DNA of 64,000 nt from Clostridium aciditolerans. GTDB lineage: Bacteria; Bacillota; Clostridia; Clostridiales; Clostridiaceae. The notes under the pieces are model-generated. The model searched no databases. It saw only the letters and a program-made list of their open reading frames with translations, and was not told where the DNA came from. The translations under genes and the position numbers were made by a program. Every line of letters starts with the position of its first letter. Position 1 is the stretch's first letter. This document shows positions 1 to 8,954 of this stretch, one piece after another. The stretch lies in the NCBI RefSeq assembly GCF_016316925.1, contig NZ_JAEEGB010000004.1:62001-126000 (forward strand). Direction: 5' to 3'.

Positions 1-28
1 ACTTCAAATAGAAGCAATTAATGCTTAA
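1..28 (+). CDS. rplU: 3' end of ribosomal protein L21 gene (partial)
   Basis: Only the last eight codons and the TAA stop are in the window. Read in the frame that starts at base 2 they give LQIEAINA, which matches the usual C-terminus of bacterial L21. The stop lies two bases before the prp ATG. The order L21 - Prp - L27 is conserved in Firmicutes, which supports the call. L21 is a 50S subunit protein. Confidence 0.75.
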
Positions 29-30
29 TT

Positions 31-357
31 ATGGTTACTGTAGAGTTTAAGAAAAAATCTTGTAATTTGGTTTCAGTTGCTTTAAAAGGTCATGCAGAAT
101 CAGTAGATGAAGGATACGACTTAGTATGCTGCGCTGTTTCTAGCATATCTCAAACTATTTTAATAGGAATAGTTGAAGTTTTAAAGTTAAAGATTGATTA
201 CTCTATAGATGATGGCTTTCTAAGCTTTTCATTAGAAGACTTATCTATTGATGAGATAAAAGAGTGTCAAGTGCTTATGGAAACTATGTTACTTGGTTTG
301 AAAAGTGTAGAATTAAATTACGGTGAATATATAAAAGTTAAAGTAGAGGAGGTGTAG
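31..357 (+). CDS. prp: Ribosomal-processing cysteine protease Prp (YsxB family)
   Basis: This 108-aa protein is the cysteine protease that removes the N-terminal extension of ribosomal protein L27, a step needed for ribosome assembly in Firmicutes that carry the extension. The family signature is visible as GHAESVDEGYDLVCCAVS, with the presumed catalytic His21 and Cys33; the usual VCAA is VCCA here, so there are two adjacent cysteines. Length is normal for the family. The gene sits between rplU (2-base gap) and its substrate gene rpmA (3-base gap), so the three are almost certainly co-transcribed and translationally coupled. Function is assigned from family knowledge and context. Confidence 0.93.
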   Translation: MVTVEFKKKSCNLVSVALKGHAESVDEGYDLVCCAVSSISQTILIGIVEVLKLKIDYSIDDGFLSFSLEDLSIDEIKECQVLMETMLLGLKSVELNYGEYIKVKVEEV

Positions 358-360
358 TAC

Positions 361-663
361 ATGTTACTTATGAACCTTCAGTTATTTGCTCATAAAAAAG
401 GAGTAGGTAGCTCAAGAAACGGTAGAGACAGTGAATCCAAAAGACTTGGTACTAAATGTGCTGATGGACAATTCGTTTTAGCTGGAAACATACTTGTTAG
501 ACAAAGAGGAACAAGAATTCATCCAGGAAATAACGTAGGCAAAGGTAGTGACGATACTCTTTTCGCTAAAATCGACGGAGTAGTTAAATACGAAAGAGTT
601 GGAAAAGATAAGAAAAGAGCTAGCGTATACCCTGTAGTTGTTGAAGAAGCAATAGCAGAATAG
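361..663 (+). CDS. rpmA: 50S ribosomal protein L27, with Prp-cleavable N-terminal extension
   Basis: L27 (100 aa) lies at the peptidyl-transferase centre of the 50S subunit, where its processed N-terminus reaches toward tRNA. The product begins [14 protein letters not shown]. The [10 protein letters not shown] junction is the known Prp cleavage site, so the mature protein should start at Ala10. The rest is typical ([17 protein letters not shown], near-complete family length). An AGGAGG sequence ends 8 bases before the chosen ATG at 361; the second ATG at 370 would be too far from it. The gene closes the L21-Prp-L27 operon and is followed by an intrinsic terminator. Confidence 0.97.
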   Translation: MLLMNLQLFAHKKGVGSSRNGRDSESKRLGTKCADGQFVLAGNILVRQRGTRIHPGNNVGKGSDDTLFAKIDGVVKYERVGKDKKRASVYPVVVEEAIAE

Positions 664-673
664 TTTTAACATA

Positions 674-700
674 AAGCACCCTTAAACAGGGTGCTTTTTT
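674..700 (+). terminator. Intrinsic terminator after rpmA
   Basis: AAGCACCC and GGGTGCTT form an 8-bp stem with a 7-base loop, followed directly by a run of T. It lies 10 bases after the rpmA stop and ends the rplU-prp-rpmA operon. Confidence 0.9.
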
Positions 701-703
701 AAA

Positions 704-2334
<1,631 letters not shown>

Positions 2335-2337
2335 TTT

Positions 2338-2440
2338 GGAGGTTAAAGCCCTAAATGGGCTTTAACGGGCTGCCTAGCCTAGGAAACTGGCTAGGCAACC
2401 CAGTGATTTAATTGCTCAGTGTTACGACAAAAGGAGGAAA
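2338..2440 (+). repeat. Structured intra-operon repeat (copy 1, obg-yhbY), tail forms the yhbY RBS
   Basis: The element starts four bases after the obg stop and fills the gap to yhbY. It opens with GGAG and a perfect 10-bp hairpin, GTTAAAGCCC / GGGCTTTAAC (2342-2366), with loop TAAAT. Next comes a second stem, GCCTAGCC / GGCTAGGC (2372-2396), itself closed by GGG/CCC. It ends with a tail TTAATTGCTCAGTGTT, CGAC and AAAGGAGG, the last being the Shine-Dalgarno of yhbY. A homologous element with a different but equally perfect first stem and the same loop and tail lies at 46289-46380 between rsmE and mtaB. The stem covariation shows that the RNA (or cruciform) shape is kept. Confidence 0.75.
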
Positions 2441-2443
2441 AAT

Positions 2444-2734
2444 ATGATTACAAGCAAGCAAAGAAGTTATTTAAGATCTTTAGCAAATACGCTAAATCCT
2501 ATATTTCAAGTTGGCAAGGATGGTATAGAGGCAAATTTTTTAAAACAAATAGATGATGCTTTAGAGGCTAGAGAACTTATAAAAGTATCTATATTAAACA
2601 ATAGTGAGTATGGTGCTAGAGAGGCTTCAGATGAAATCTGCAGTGAATTAGGGTGTGAAGGAGTTCAAAGTATAGGAAATAAAATTGTGCTTTATAGAAG
2701 ATCTAAAAAGAACCCGAGAATAGAGTTGCCATAA
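2444..2734 (+). CDS. yhbY: YhbY-type ribosome assembly RNA-binding protein (CRS1-YhbY domain)
   Basis: A small (96 aa) single-domain CRM protein that binds pre-50S particles. The family features are visible: MITSKQRSYLRSLANTLNPI at the start, the VGKDG turn, and a basic C-terminus. It sits between obg and nadD as in many Firmicutes. Its ribosome-binding site AAAGGAGG is the last part of the upstream structured repeat, so its translation may depend on how that element folds. The 15-base gap to nadD indicates one transcript. Confidence 0.94.
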   Translation: MITSKQRSYLRSLANTLNPIFQVGKDGIEANFLKQIDDALEARELIKVSILNNSEYGAREASDEICSELGCEGVQSIGNKIVLYRRSKKNPRIELP

Positions 2735-2749
2735 AGCAGGAGCGAATAT

Positions 2750-3361
2750 ATGATTAAGAAAGCTATTTTTGGCGGAACCTTTGATCCTATTCATAATGGA
2801 CACCTTTATATAGCTTACGAAGCATTGTATAAGCTTGGATTAGATAAAATAATATTTATGCCCTCTGGTAATCCTCCACATAAACTTGGGAAAACCATAA
2901 CTGATGGATTCTTAAGATATGAAATGGTAAAAATGGCGACAAGAGGGGAAGAACGATTTGATATAAGTGACTATGAAATAAGAAAATCTAATCTGAGCTA
3001 TACTTATGAGACACTAAAATACTTTAACAATATTGAGCCAGACACAGCATGGCATTTTCTTACCGGTGTGGACTGTCTAATGGATATTGATAATTGGAAA
3101 AATTCTGAGGAGATTTTTAAACTTTGTAAATTTATAGTATTTAACAGACCGGGATACAGTATGAAAAATATACAAGAGCAGAAAAATAAGGTTGAAAAAA
3201 GATATGCTAACGAGATAATATTCCTAGATGTACCTCTTTTAGATATTTCATCAACTAATATAAGAAATGCTGTAATGAAAGAAAAGAATGTAAGTTATCT
3301 TTTGCCGGAAAGCGTTTATAATACTATTAAACAATTAAATCTTTATCTTGATATAAGGTGA
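2750..3361 (+). CDS. nadD: Nicotinate-nucleotide adenylyltransferase
   Basis: This enzyme (203 aa) joins ATP and nicotinate mononucleotide to give deamido-NAD in NAD synthesis. The nucleotidyltransferase signature [12 protein letters not shown] lies at residues 8-19 and the ISSTNIR (SxxxxR type) motif is near the C-terminus. Length is normal. AGGAG lies a few bases before the ATG. It sits in the yhbY-nadD-yqeK cluster typical of clostridia. Confidence 0.96.
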   Translation: MIKKAIFGGTFDPIHNGHLYIAYEALYKLGLDKIIFMPSGNPPHKLGKTITDGFLRYEMVKMATRGEERFDISDYEIRKSNLSYTYETLKYFNNIEPDTAWHFLTGVDCLMDIDNWKNSEEIFKLCKFIVFNRPGYSMKNIQEQKNKVEKRYANEIIFLDVPLLDISSTNIRNAVMKEKNVSYLLPESVYNTIKQLNLYLDIR

Positions 3362-3402
3362 GTTGTATTATTTGTAATTAATTATTTTGGAGTGATTAAG
3401 GG

Positions 3403-3969
3403 ATGTGGAGCGAGGATAGAATTCAAGATTATTTAAAACAGAATCTTAAATATAAAAGATATGAGCATAGTTTAAGTGTAAGAGATACAGCAGTTAAACT
3501 AGCGAAAATTTATAATGTAGATATTGAAAAAGCAAAAATAGCTGGCCTGGTACATGATTGTGCTAAAAATATGAATGATGAACAGCTATTGAATATAGCA
3601 TTGAATCATAAAATAAGAATAGATGAAGTATGTAAAGAAAGTCCCCAGCTAATTCATGGGACAGTTGGAGCAATACTCGCTAATGAAATAATGGGTATCA
3701 GCGATGAAGAAACCCTTAATGCTATTGCTTATCATACTACTGGAAGAAAAAATATGAGTATGCTTGATAAAATAATATATATAGCTGATTATATAGAACC
3801 CTTGAGAAACTTTCCGGGGGTTGAAGAATTGAGAAATATAGCTTTTAAAAATATAGATAAAGCACTGCTGAAGTCTTTTGATAATACTATAAAATTTGTC
3901 ATTGATAGAGGGCAACTTTTGCATTTTGATACTATAGAAGCTAGAAATTATGTACTTTCTATAAAATAA
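3403..3969 (+). CDS. yqeK: HD-domain hydrolase YqeK (diadenosine tetraphosphatase family)
   Basis: An HD phosphohydrolase of 188 aa. Members of the YqeK family split Ap4A symmetrically to two ADP. Metal-binding HD motifs are visible: YEHSLSV near residue 20, GLVHDCAKNM near residue 48 and, further on, IHGTVGA and YHTTG. It follows nadD as in most Firmicutes. The usual next gene, rsfS, is not present here; ridA with its own promoter region follows instead. Activity is assigned from the family only. Confidence 0.9.
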   Translation: MWSEDRIQDYLKQNLKYKRYEHSLSVRDTAVKLAKIYNVDIEKAKIAGLVHDCAKNMNDEQLLNIALNHKIRIDEVCKESPQLIHGTVGAILANEIMGISDEETLNAIAYHTTGRKNMSMLDKIIYIADYIEPLRNFPGVEELRNIAFKNIDKALLKSFDNTIKFVIDRGQLLHFDTIEARNYVLSIK

Positions 3970-4093
3970 TTTAAAAATTTATATACAAAACCAAAGATTT
4001 TGATATAATAGTAGTGTTTGGAGAAATTTATAATAAAGAGATAATAAGTATTAACTTACTTATGTTATTAAAATATTAGGAGGATTCATAATT

Positions 4094-4474
4094 ATGGAAA
4101 AGAAAATAATAAGCACAACAAATGCTCCAGGAGCAGTAGGACCTTATTCACAAGCTGTTAAAGTTGGAAACTTAGTATTTACATCAGGACAAATTCCACT
4201 AGATCCAGCAACTGGTGATTTAGTTGGTGGAGATGTACAAAAAGCTACTGAAAGATCATTAGAAAACGTAAAAGCTATTCTTGAAGCAGCTGGAACATCA
4301 TTAGACAAAGTTATTAAAACAACTGTATTCGTAAAGAATATGAGTGATTTTGCTGCTGTTAACGAAATTTACGCAAAGTATTTCCAAAAAGATATGCCTG
4401 CAAGATCATGTGTGCAAGTAGTACTTCCAAAGGATGCCTTAGTTGAAATAGAAGTAATTGCATTAGCTGAGTAA
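4094..4474 (+). CDS. ridA: RidA family reactive imine/enamine deaminase
   Basis: A 126-aa protein of the YjgF/YER057c/UK114 family, which hydrolyses reactive enamine/imine intermediates such as 2-aminoacrylate made by PLP enzymes. The family hallmarks are visible: NAPGAVGPYSQAVKVGN near the start, FTSGQIPLDP, and the C-terminal PARSCVQV segment with the conserved arginine. Its codons are smoother and more G/C-ended than those of its neighbours, which suggests high expression. A TATAAT box at about 4004 and AGGAGG before the ATG, plus a terminator behind, make it a likely single-gene transcript. Confidence 0.95.
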   Translation: MEKKIISTTNAPGAVGPYSQAVKVGNLVFTSGQIPLDPATGDLVGGDVQKATERSLENVKAILEAAGTSLDKVIKTTVFVKNMSDFAAVNEIYAKYFQKDMPARSCVQVVLPKDALVEIEVIALAE

Positions 4475-4490
4475 TCTAACTTACATATGA

Positions 4491-4517
4491 GAGTGAACTT
4501 TTAAAGTTCACTCTTTT
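4491..4517 (+). terminator. Intrinsic terminator after ridA
   Basis: GAGTGAACTTT and AAAGTTCACTC form a perfect 11-bp stem around a single T (a tighter loop is expected in RNA), followed by TTTTA. It lies 16 bases after the ridA stop. Confidence 0.85.
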
Positions 4518-4674
4518 ATATAGGACTCAAAGCCTGGAAATCTTTGAAATTCTGTATATATTAAAAATAATTTTATATTTGATATTAGTCACGTTCAAAT
4601 AAATAGCAAGCCAGTGGGAAATTATGTTTTGTCTCGTTATTTAATTTGATGTGTCTTAATTGTGAGGAAATAAC

Positions 4675-5577
4675 ATGAAGGAAAATAAGCTTATATTTAG
4701 GGTTGCAGCTGAAGATGAAGGACTAAAACTTAGAGAATATCTAAAATCTAAACAAAAGTTATCCAGCAGGCTTATAAAAGGTGCAGCTATAGAAGGAAGG
4801 ATAACTGTAAATGAAAAAATAACTAAGTTAAACTATGTAGTTAAGCATAATGATGAAATAGGGTTTAATGTAGCTAAAGAAGAAGGTCAAAATATAGATC
4901 CAGAAAAAATGGATATTGAAGTGGTTTACGAGGACATTGATATCATTGTAGTAAATAAACGACCAGGAATAGTAGTTCATCCTACAAAGAGTTATCCTAA
5001 TGGAACATTAGCTAATGGACTATTATACTACTTTAAAGAAAAAGGCGAGAACTGTATTGTGAGACTAGTAAGCAGGCTTGACATGGATACATCAGGATTA
5101 ATTATGATAGCTAAGAATCAGTTCTCGCATATGGCCCTGGCACGAGACATGAGCAATGAGAATTTTGAAAAGAGTTATTTAGCAATTGTGCATGGTAATA
5201 TGAAAGAAAAACAGGGAACTATTAATCTTCCTATATATAGAACTGGCGGAGATACTATAAAAAGAATTGTAGATGAGAGAGGCCAGGAAAGTGTAACGCA
5301 TTTTAAAGTAGTAGAAAGCTTTAATAAAGGTGATTTGGTAGAGCTTACTTTAGAAACAGGCCGAACACACCAAATAAGAGTACATTTAACTCATCTTGGA
5401 CATCCGTTATATGGAGACAGTTTATATGGAATTGAGGATGATAGTGATTATATAGAAAGACAGGCCCTTCATGCCTATAAATTAAAATTTCCACATCCAA
5501 GGACTGGAGATATCTTAAATTTAGAGACAGATATACCAGAAGATATGAAAGAACTATTAGATAAAATTAAGAGCTGA
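4675..5577 (+). CDS. RluA/RluD family ribosomal large-subunit pseudouridine synthase
   Basis: A 300-aa pseudouridine synthase. An S4-like N-terminal domain (about residues 15-70) is followed by the RluA catalytic domain with the signature VSRLDMDTSGLIMIAK; the Asp of RLD is the catalytic nucleophile. The C-terminal ETGRTHQIRVHLTHLGHPLYGD motif is also typical. The exact target uridine cannot be read from sequence; RluD-like 23S sites are most likely, but Firmicutes carry several paralogues. The ATG at 4675 follows GTGAGGA. The gene ends inside a bidirectional terminator shared with the convergent carboxypeptidase gene. Confidence 0.92.
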   Translation: MKENKLIFRVAAEDEGLKLREYLKSKQKLSSRLIKGAAIEGRITVNEKITKLNYVVKHNDEIGFNVAKEEGQNIDPEKMDIEVVYEDIDIIVVNKRPGIVVHPTKSYPNGTLANGLLYYFKEKGENCIVRLVSRLDMDTSGLIMIAKNQFSHMALARDMSNENFEKSYLAIVHGNMKEKQGTINLPIYRTGGDTIKRIVDERGQESVTHFKVVESFNKGDLVELTLETGRTHQIRVHLTHLGHPLYGDSLYGIEDDSDYIERQALHAYKLKFPHPRTGDILNLETDIPEDMKELLDKIKS

Positions 5578-5610
5578 TGATAAGCAAAAGGCTAAAATCA
5601 TCAGCTCCTT
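5571..5610. terminator. Bidirectional terminator between rluD-like gene and dacF
   Basis: GAGCTGATGAT (5571-5581) and ATCATCAGCTC (5597-5607) form a perfect 11-bp stem. T-rich DNA lies on both sides, so it can end the plus-strand pseudouridine synthase transcript and the minus-strand carboxypeptidase transcript. The left arm overlaps the stop codon of the plus-strand gene. Confidence 0.8.
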
Positions 5611-5613
5611 ATT

Positions 5614-6840
5614 TTATAAATTTTTACCAATTAATTTAAGTTTTTTTAAGATTAATATAAGCACTGCAAAGATTACAATTATAGCAGGTATTATATATTG
5701 AAGTTTTAAAAAGTTACCTTCAAGTAATTTAGATTGAAATACTTGTTTTAATTGATGATTATTTCCACTTGATAGTTTTAAAGTACCAATATTTTTATTA
5801 TCTAAGGTGATAGTTGCTTCACTAACTATATCACCTTGTTTGAAATTTTTATCAGATAAGTTTTTATTATTTACATCAAATTTAGTATTAGGATTGCTAC
5901 CCTTCTCCTTAACATAATAAAAGTCAGTGGAAGCAAGCAAAGGTATATTATCATCATCTTTAGTATAAGTTGTTACTAAGTCTCCTTTAGAAAATAAACG
6001 AACAAGCTCAAAATTATTAAACCCATAATTAAATAAAGCGGCGGCATCTGGGAAAAATGTCTTTTCCTTATCATGAATTAAAGCTACTATAAGGGTTTGA
6101 CCATTTCTTGTTGCACAGGATACATAAGAATGTTGAGATTGAACAGTATATCCTGTTTTACCACCTTGGCAACCTTCATAATAAAGGTTAGAAGATTTTT
6201 GTATTAACTTATTTTCATTCCATAGAGGACGCTCCGATGAACTCTTATTAGTGGTTGGTATTTTATAAAAACTTGTAGTAGCAATTTTGGTGTACTCTGG
6301 ATGCTTTGACAGCTCTCTCATTATAAGAGCTAAATCCATAGCAGAAGTTTTATGTTTATCATTATATAAACCACTAGGGTTAACAAAGTTAGTATTTTTA
6401 CATCCTAGTTCTAAAGCTCTTTTATTCATTTCTTCTGCGAATTTATCAGTAGACCCGCTTATATGTTCAGCAAGAGCTTCTGCACAATCATTACCAGAAA
6501 CAAGGAGCAGACCATATAATAAATCCTGAACCTTTAATTCTTCACCTTCAAATAAATATATTTTACTTCCATCAGCCAATGGAGGATTTTTACCAACCTT
6601 AACTACATCATCTAGTTTGGTTTTTTCTAAAGTCAAAAGTGCAGTCATTAGTTTGGTTGTAGACGCAGGAGGATAAGCTCCATACGCATTTTTTGCATAC
6701 AGTACTTCACCGCTTTGAGCATCCATTAAAACAACACCATCTGCAGATACAGCTGGTGGATTATCTTTAGCAAAGGTTATATAGTTAATATTTGAAAAAA
6801 TAAGCATAAACGATACTATAAAGGTTATTAATTTTCGCAT
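5614..6840 (-). CDS. D-alanyl-D-alanine carboxypeptidase (low-molecular-weight PBP, DacF/PBP5 type)
   Basis: A 408-aa serine D,D-carboxypeptidase that trims the terminal D-Ala of peptidoglycan pentapeptides. It has an N-terminal signal peptide (residues 1-24, cleavage near TFA-KD), the active-site SxxK (Ser60-Thr-Thr-Lys63), SGN at residues 115-117, KTG near residue 227, a PBP5 C-terminal beta domain, and a C-terminal membrane anchor with basic tail (about residues 380-408). It stands alone on the minus strand, convergent with the rluD-like gene and divergent from comEA. The sporulation-linked name dacF is possible but the paralogue cannot be decided here. Confidence 0.95.
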   Translation of the reverse strand: MRKLITFIVSFMLIFSNINYITFAKDNPPAVSADGVVLMDAQSGEVLYAKNAYGAYPPASTTKLMTALLTLEKTKLDDVVKVGKNPPLADGSKIYLFEGEELKVQDLLYGLLLVSGNDCAEALAEHISGSTDKFAEEMNKRALELGCKNTNFVNPSGLYNDKHKTSAMDLALIMRELSKHPEYTKIATTSFYKIPTTNKSSSERPLWNENKLIQKSSNLYYEGCQGGKTGYTVQSQHSYVSCATRNGQTLIVALIHDKEKTFFPDAAALFNYGFNNFELVRLFSKGDLVTTYTKDDDNIPLLASTDFYYVKEKGSNPNTKFDVNNKNLSDKNFKQGDIVSEATITLDNKNIGTLKLSSGNNHQLKQVFQSKLLEGNFLKLQYIIPAIIVIFAVLILILKKLKLIGKNL

Positions 6841-6965
6841 TTTAGCCTCCTAAAACATTGTTAATCATAATTATATCAAAAAAAGACAGCTTATGCGACA
6901 GAATTTTTATAAACCTGTCAATAATCTAAATATATAAGTAAAATATCATATATTAGGAGGGGAAA

Positions 6966-7565
6966 ATGAGAAATAAGAAAAAAATTATTGGTTCAGTTAT
7001 CATACTAATTATATTCGCCATATTTTTAGGTGTTGGATATTATATATCAAAACCGTCTAAAGAATTAAATAGTAAAGAAGTATTTAATGAAACAACTTCT
7101 ATAGAAAGTAAAGATAATAAAGAAATAACAGTATACATAAATGGAGAAGTAAAGAATCCTGGAGTTTACAAAATAAAAAATGATAGTAGAATAGAGGAAT
7201 TAGTAAAGATGTCAGGAGGATTTACTGAGAGTGCGGATAGGTTTAAACTAAATTTAGCAAAAAAATTAAGAGATGAAGACTACATATATGTAGATAAAAA
7301 AGTTGAAGGTCAAGCTAATGCTATTAGTAATTCTACACAATCATCAGCTGGTACTAGTTCTGCACAAGGAGGCAAGATAAATATAAATTCTGCTTCAAAA
7401 GAGGAGTTGAAAACTATTCCGGGTATAGGAGATGTCACAGCTCAAAAAATTATTGAGTATAGAGAGAAAAATGGTAATTTTTCAACCGTCGAAGATTTAA
7501 AAAAAATTGACAGGATAGGAGAGAAAACTCTAGATAAGATGAAAGATAAAATGGATGTTAGATAA
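6966..7565 (+). CDS. comEA: ComEA family DNA-binding competence protein
   Basis: A 199-aa membrane-anchored DNA receptor type protein. There is one N-terminal transmembrane helix (about residues 6-27), a SLBB-like domain (VYINGEVKNPGVYKI, residues 55-110), a low-complexity Ser/Gln/Gly linker, and a C-terminal helix-hairpin-helix pair (INSASKEELKTIPGIGDV) that binds double-stranded DNA. ComEC is also in the window, at 29305, but far away. AGGAGGGG lies before the ATG. Natural competence is not proven for most clostridia, so a role in DNA uptake is inferred from the family. Confidence 0.93.
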   Translation: MRNKKKIIGSVIILIIFAIFLGVGYYISKPSKELNSKEVFNETTSIESKDNKEITVYINGEVKNPGVYKIKNDSRIEELVKMSGGFTESADRFKLNLAKKLRDEDYIYVDKKVEGQANAISNSTQSSAGTSSAQGGKININSASKEELKTIPGIGDVTAQKIIEYREKNGNFSTVEDLKKIDRIGEKTLDKMKDKMDVR

Positions 7566-7568
7566 TAT

Positions 7569-7814
7569 AAAAATTTTGCGAGGCAAAATTTTTATCAGAG
7601 GACAATTGACAGAGGACAGAGGACAGTGAAGGTGAGTTTTCTTCCTTACGTCAGAAAACTAATTTATTTTTTTAGGCTTGTTTTGCTAAAGTAAAACATC
7701 GCTAACTTATATAAATTTAAAGATTTTTCGTAGTGTAGCGGAGAAAAATCCTCCTTCACTGTCCTCTGTCAATTGTCCTCTGTCCTCTAAAAAATAATAC
7801 GTCGTATTATTTTT
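7569..7814. repeat. GGACA-type inverted-repeat element, copy 1, flanked by terminator-like palindromes
   Basis: A non-coding element fills the gap between comEA and the sel operon. The core (7597-7788) starts with AGAGGACAATTGACAGAGG and ends with the inverse, CAATTGTCCTCTGTCCTCT, so it folds on itself. Just outside lie two palindromes: AAAAATTTTGC-GAG-GCAAAATTTTT (7569-7593) and AAAAATAATACG-T-CGTATTATTTTT (7790-7814). Both look like intrinsic terminators, and the first can end the comEA transcript. A full-length copy in the opposite orientation lies at 44297-44536 and a shortened one at 35156-35279. No reading frame or transposase is present; it resembles a MITE or a large REP-like element. 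Confidence 0.8.
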
Positions 7815-7830
7815 ATAGAATATAGGTAAA

Positions 7831-7862
7831 TTGTTTAAAAAATAAGCAAAGTATTATATAAT
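7831..7862 (+). promoter_or_regulatory. Candidate promoter of the sel operon
   Basis: TTGTTT (7831-7836) could be the -35. TATATA (7855-7860, spacing 18) or the overlapping TATAAT (7857-7862, spacing 20) could be the -10. It is the only promoter-like stretch between the repeat element and selD. The spacing is not ideal, so this is a tentative reading. Confidence 0.45.
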
Positions 7863-7900
7863 AAAGTAAAACTTGAAAAATTTTGACGGGAGGTGTCAAT

Positions 7901-8935
7901 ATGACAGAAAAAAGGCTTACAGAGTTAACGAAGACATCAGGATGAGCGGCTAAAATAGGGCCGGAGACCCTATCAAAAATACTAGGTAAATTACCTAAGA
8001 TGGAAGATAAAAACTTAATAGTTGGAATAGAAACCTCTGATGATGCAGCTGTTTATAAATTAAATGACGAAATGGCAGTTATACAAACATTAGATTTTTT
8101 TACGCCTGTAGTAGATGATCCTTATACTTTTGGTCAAATCGCTGCAGCGAATTCTATAAGTGACGTTTATGCAATGGGTGGTAAGCCCACAGTAGCTTTA
8201 AATATAGTGTGTTTTCCGAATTGTTTATCTATAGATATTCTAGGTGAAATATTAAGAGGTGGAGCAGATAAGGTAATTGAAGCAGGTGCAGTAGTTATTG
8301 GTGGTCATACAGTAGAAGATGACGAGCCAAAGTATGGGTTATCTGTAATGGGGATGGTTCATCCAAATAAAATTTTGAAAAACTTTGGTTCAAAAGTTGG
8401 AGAGAATGTTATTATAACTAAACCATTAGGTACTGGAATAATAAACACTGCTATAAAAGGAGAAATAGCATCTAAAGAAGCATATGATATGGCAGTAAAA
8501 GTTATGTCCACATTAAATAAGTATGCAGGAGAAATAATAGTAAATTATAATGTTTCAGCATGTACAGATGTAACTGGTTTTGGGCTAATGGGGCATGGAT
8601 ATGAAATGGCATCAGCCTCAGGGGTTACATTAAGATTATATAAAGATAAAATACCTTATATTAAAGAGGCAAAAGAATATGCAGAGATGGGTCTTGTGCC
8701 AGCAGGTTCTTACAACAATAGAAGATATATAGAAGGTAAATTTGAATTTAATGATACGCCAGAGTGGATGAAAGATATATTATTTGATCCTCAGACATCA
8801 GGAGGGCTTTTGATAACCTGCTCAAAAGAAGAAAGTGATAAAATGATGAAGGAACTTTTACAATTAGAAATACCATCAGCAGTTATAGGGGAAGTAATAC
8901 CACAGCAAGGTGAAAATTACATAATAATAGAATAG
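7901..8935 (+). CDS. selD: Selenide, water dikinase SelD, itself a selenoprotein (in-frame UGA)
   Basis: SelD makes selenophosphate from selenide and ATP, the selenium donor for Sec-tRNA. A conventional ORF search gives only the part from 8000. Upstream in the same frame, the ATG at 7901 follows GGGAGG and codes [14 protein letters not shown], a TGA at 7943-7945 (residue 15), then [24 protein letters not shown] matches the SelD active site, where Cys or Sec is followed by the conserved Lys. The full protein is 344 aa, normal for the family. Later motifs agree: [31 protein letters not shown] and [13 protein letters not shown]. It is first in selD-selA-selB-tRNA-Sec. Confidence 0.96.
7943..7973 (+). 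promoter_or_regulatory. Sec UGA codon and bacterial SECIS hairpin in selD
   Basis: The UGA is at 7943-7945. Nine bases later, ATAGGG (7955-7960) pairs perfectly with CCCTAT (7968-7973) around a 7-base CCGGAGA loop. A short stem-loop just after the UGA is what SelB needs to deliver Sec-tRNA in bacteria. The placement fits, although the loop sequence differs from the well-known E. coli fdhF element, as is usual in Gram-positives. Confidence 0.8.
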
Positions 8936-8954
8936 CTTAAAAGGTGGGGATAAA

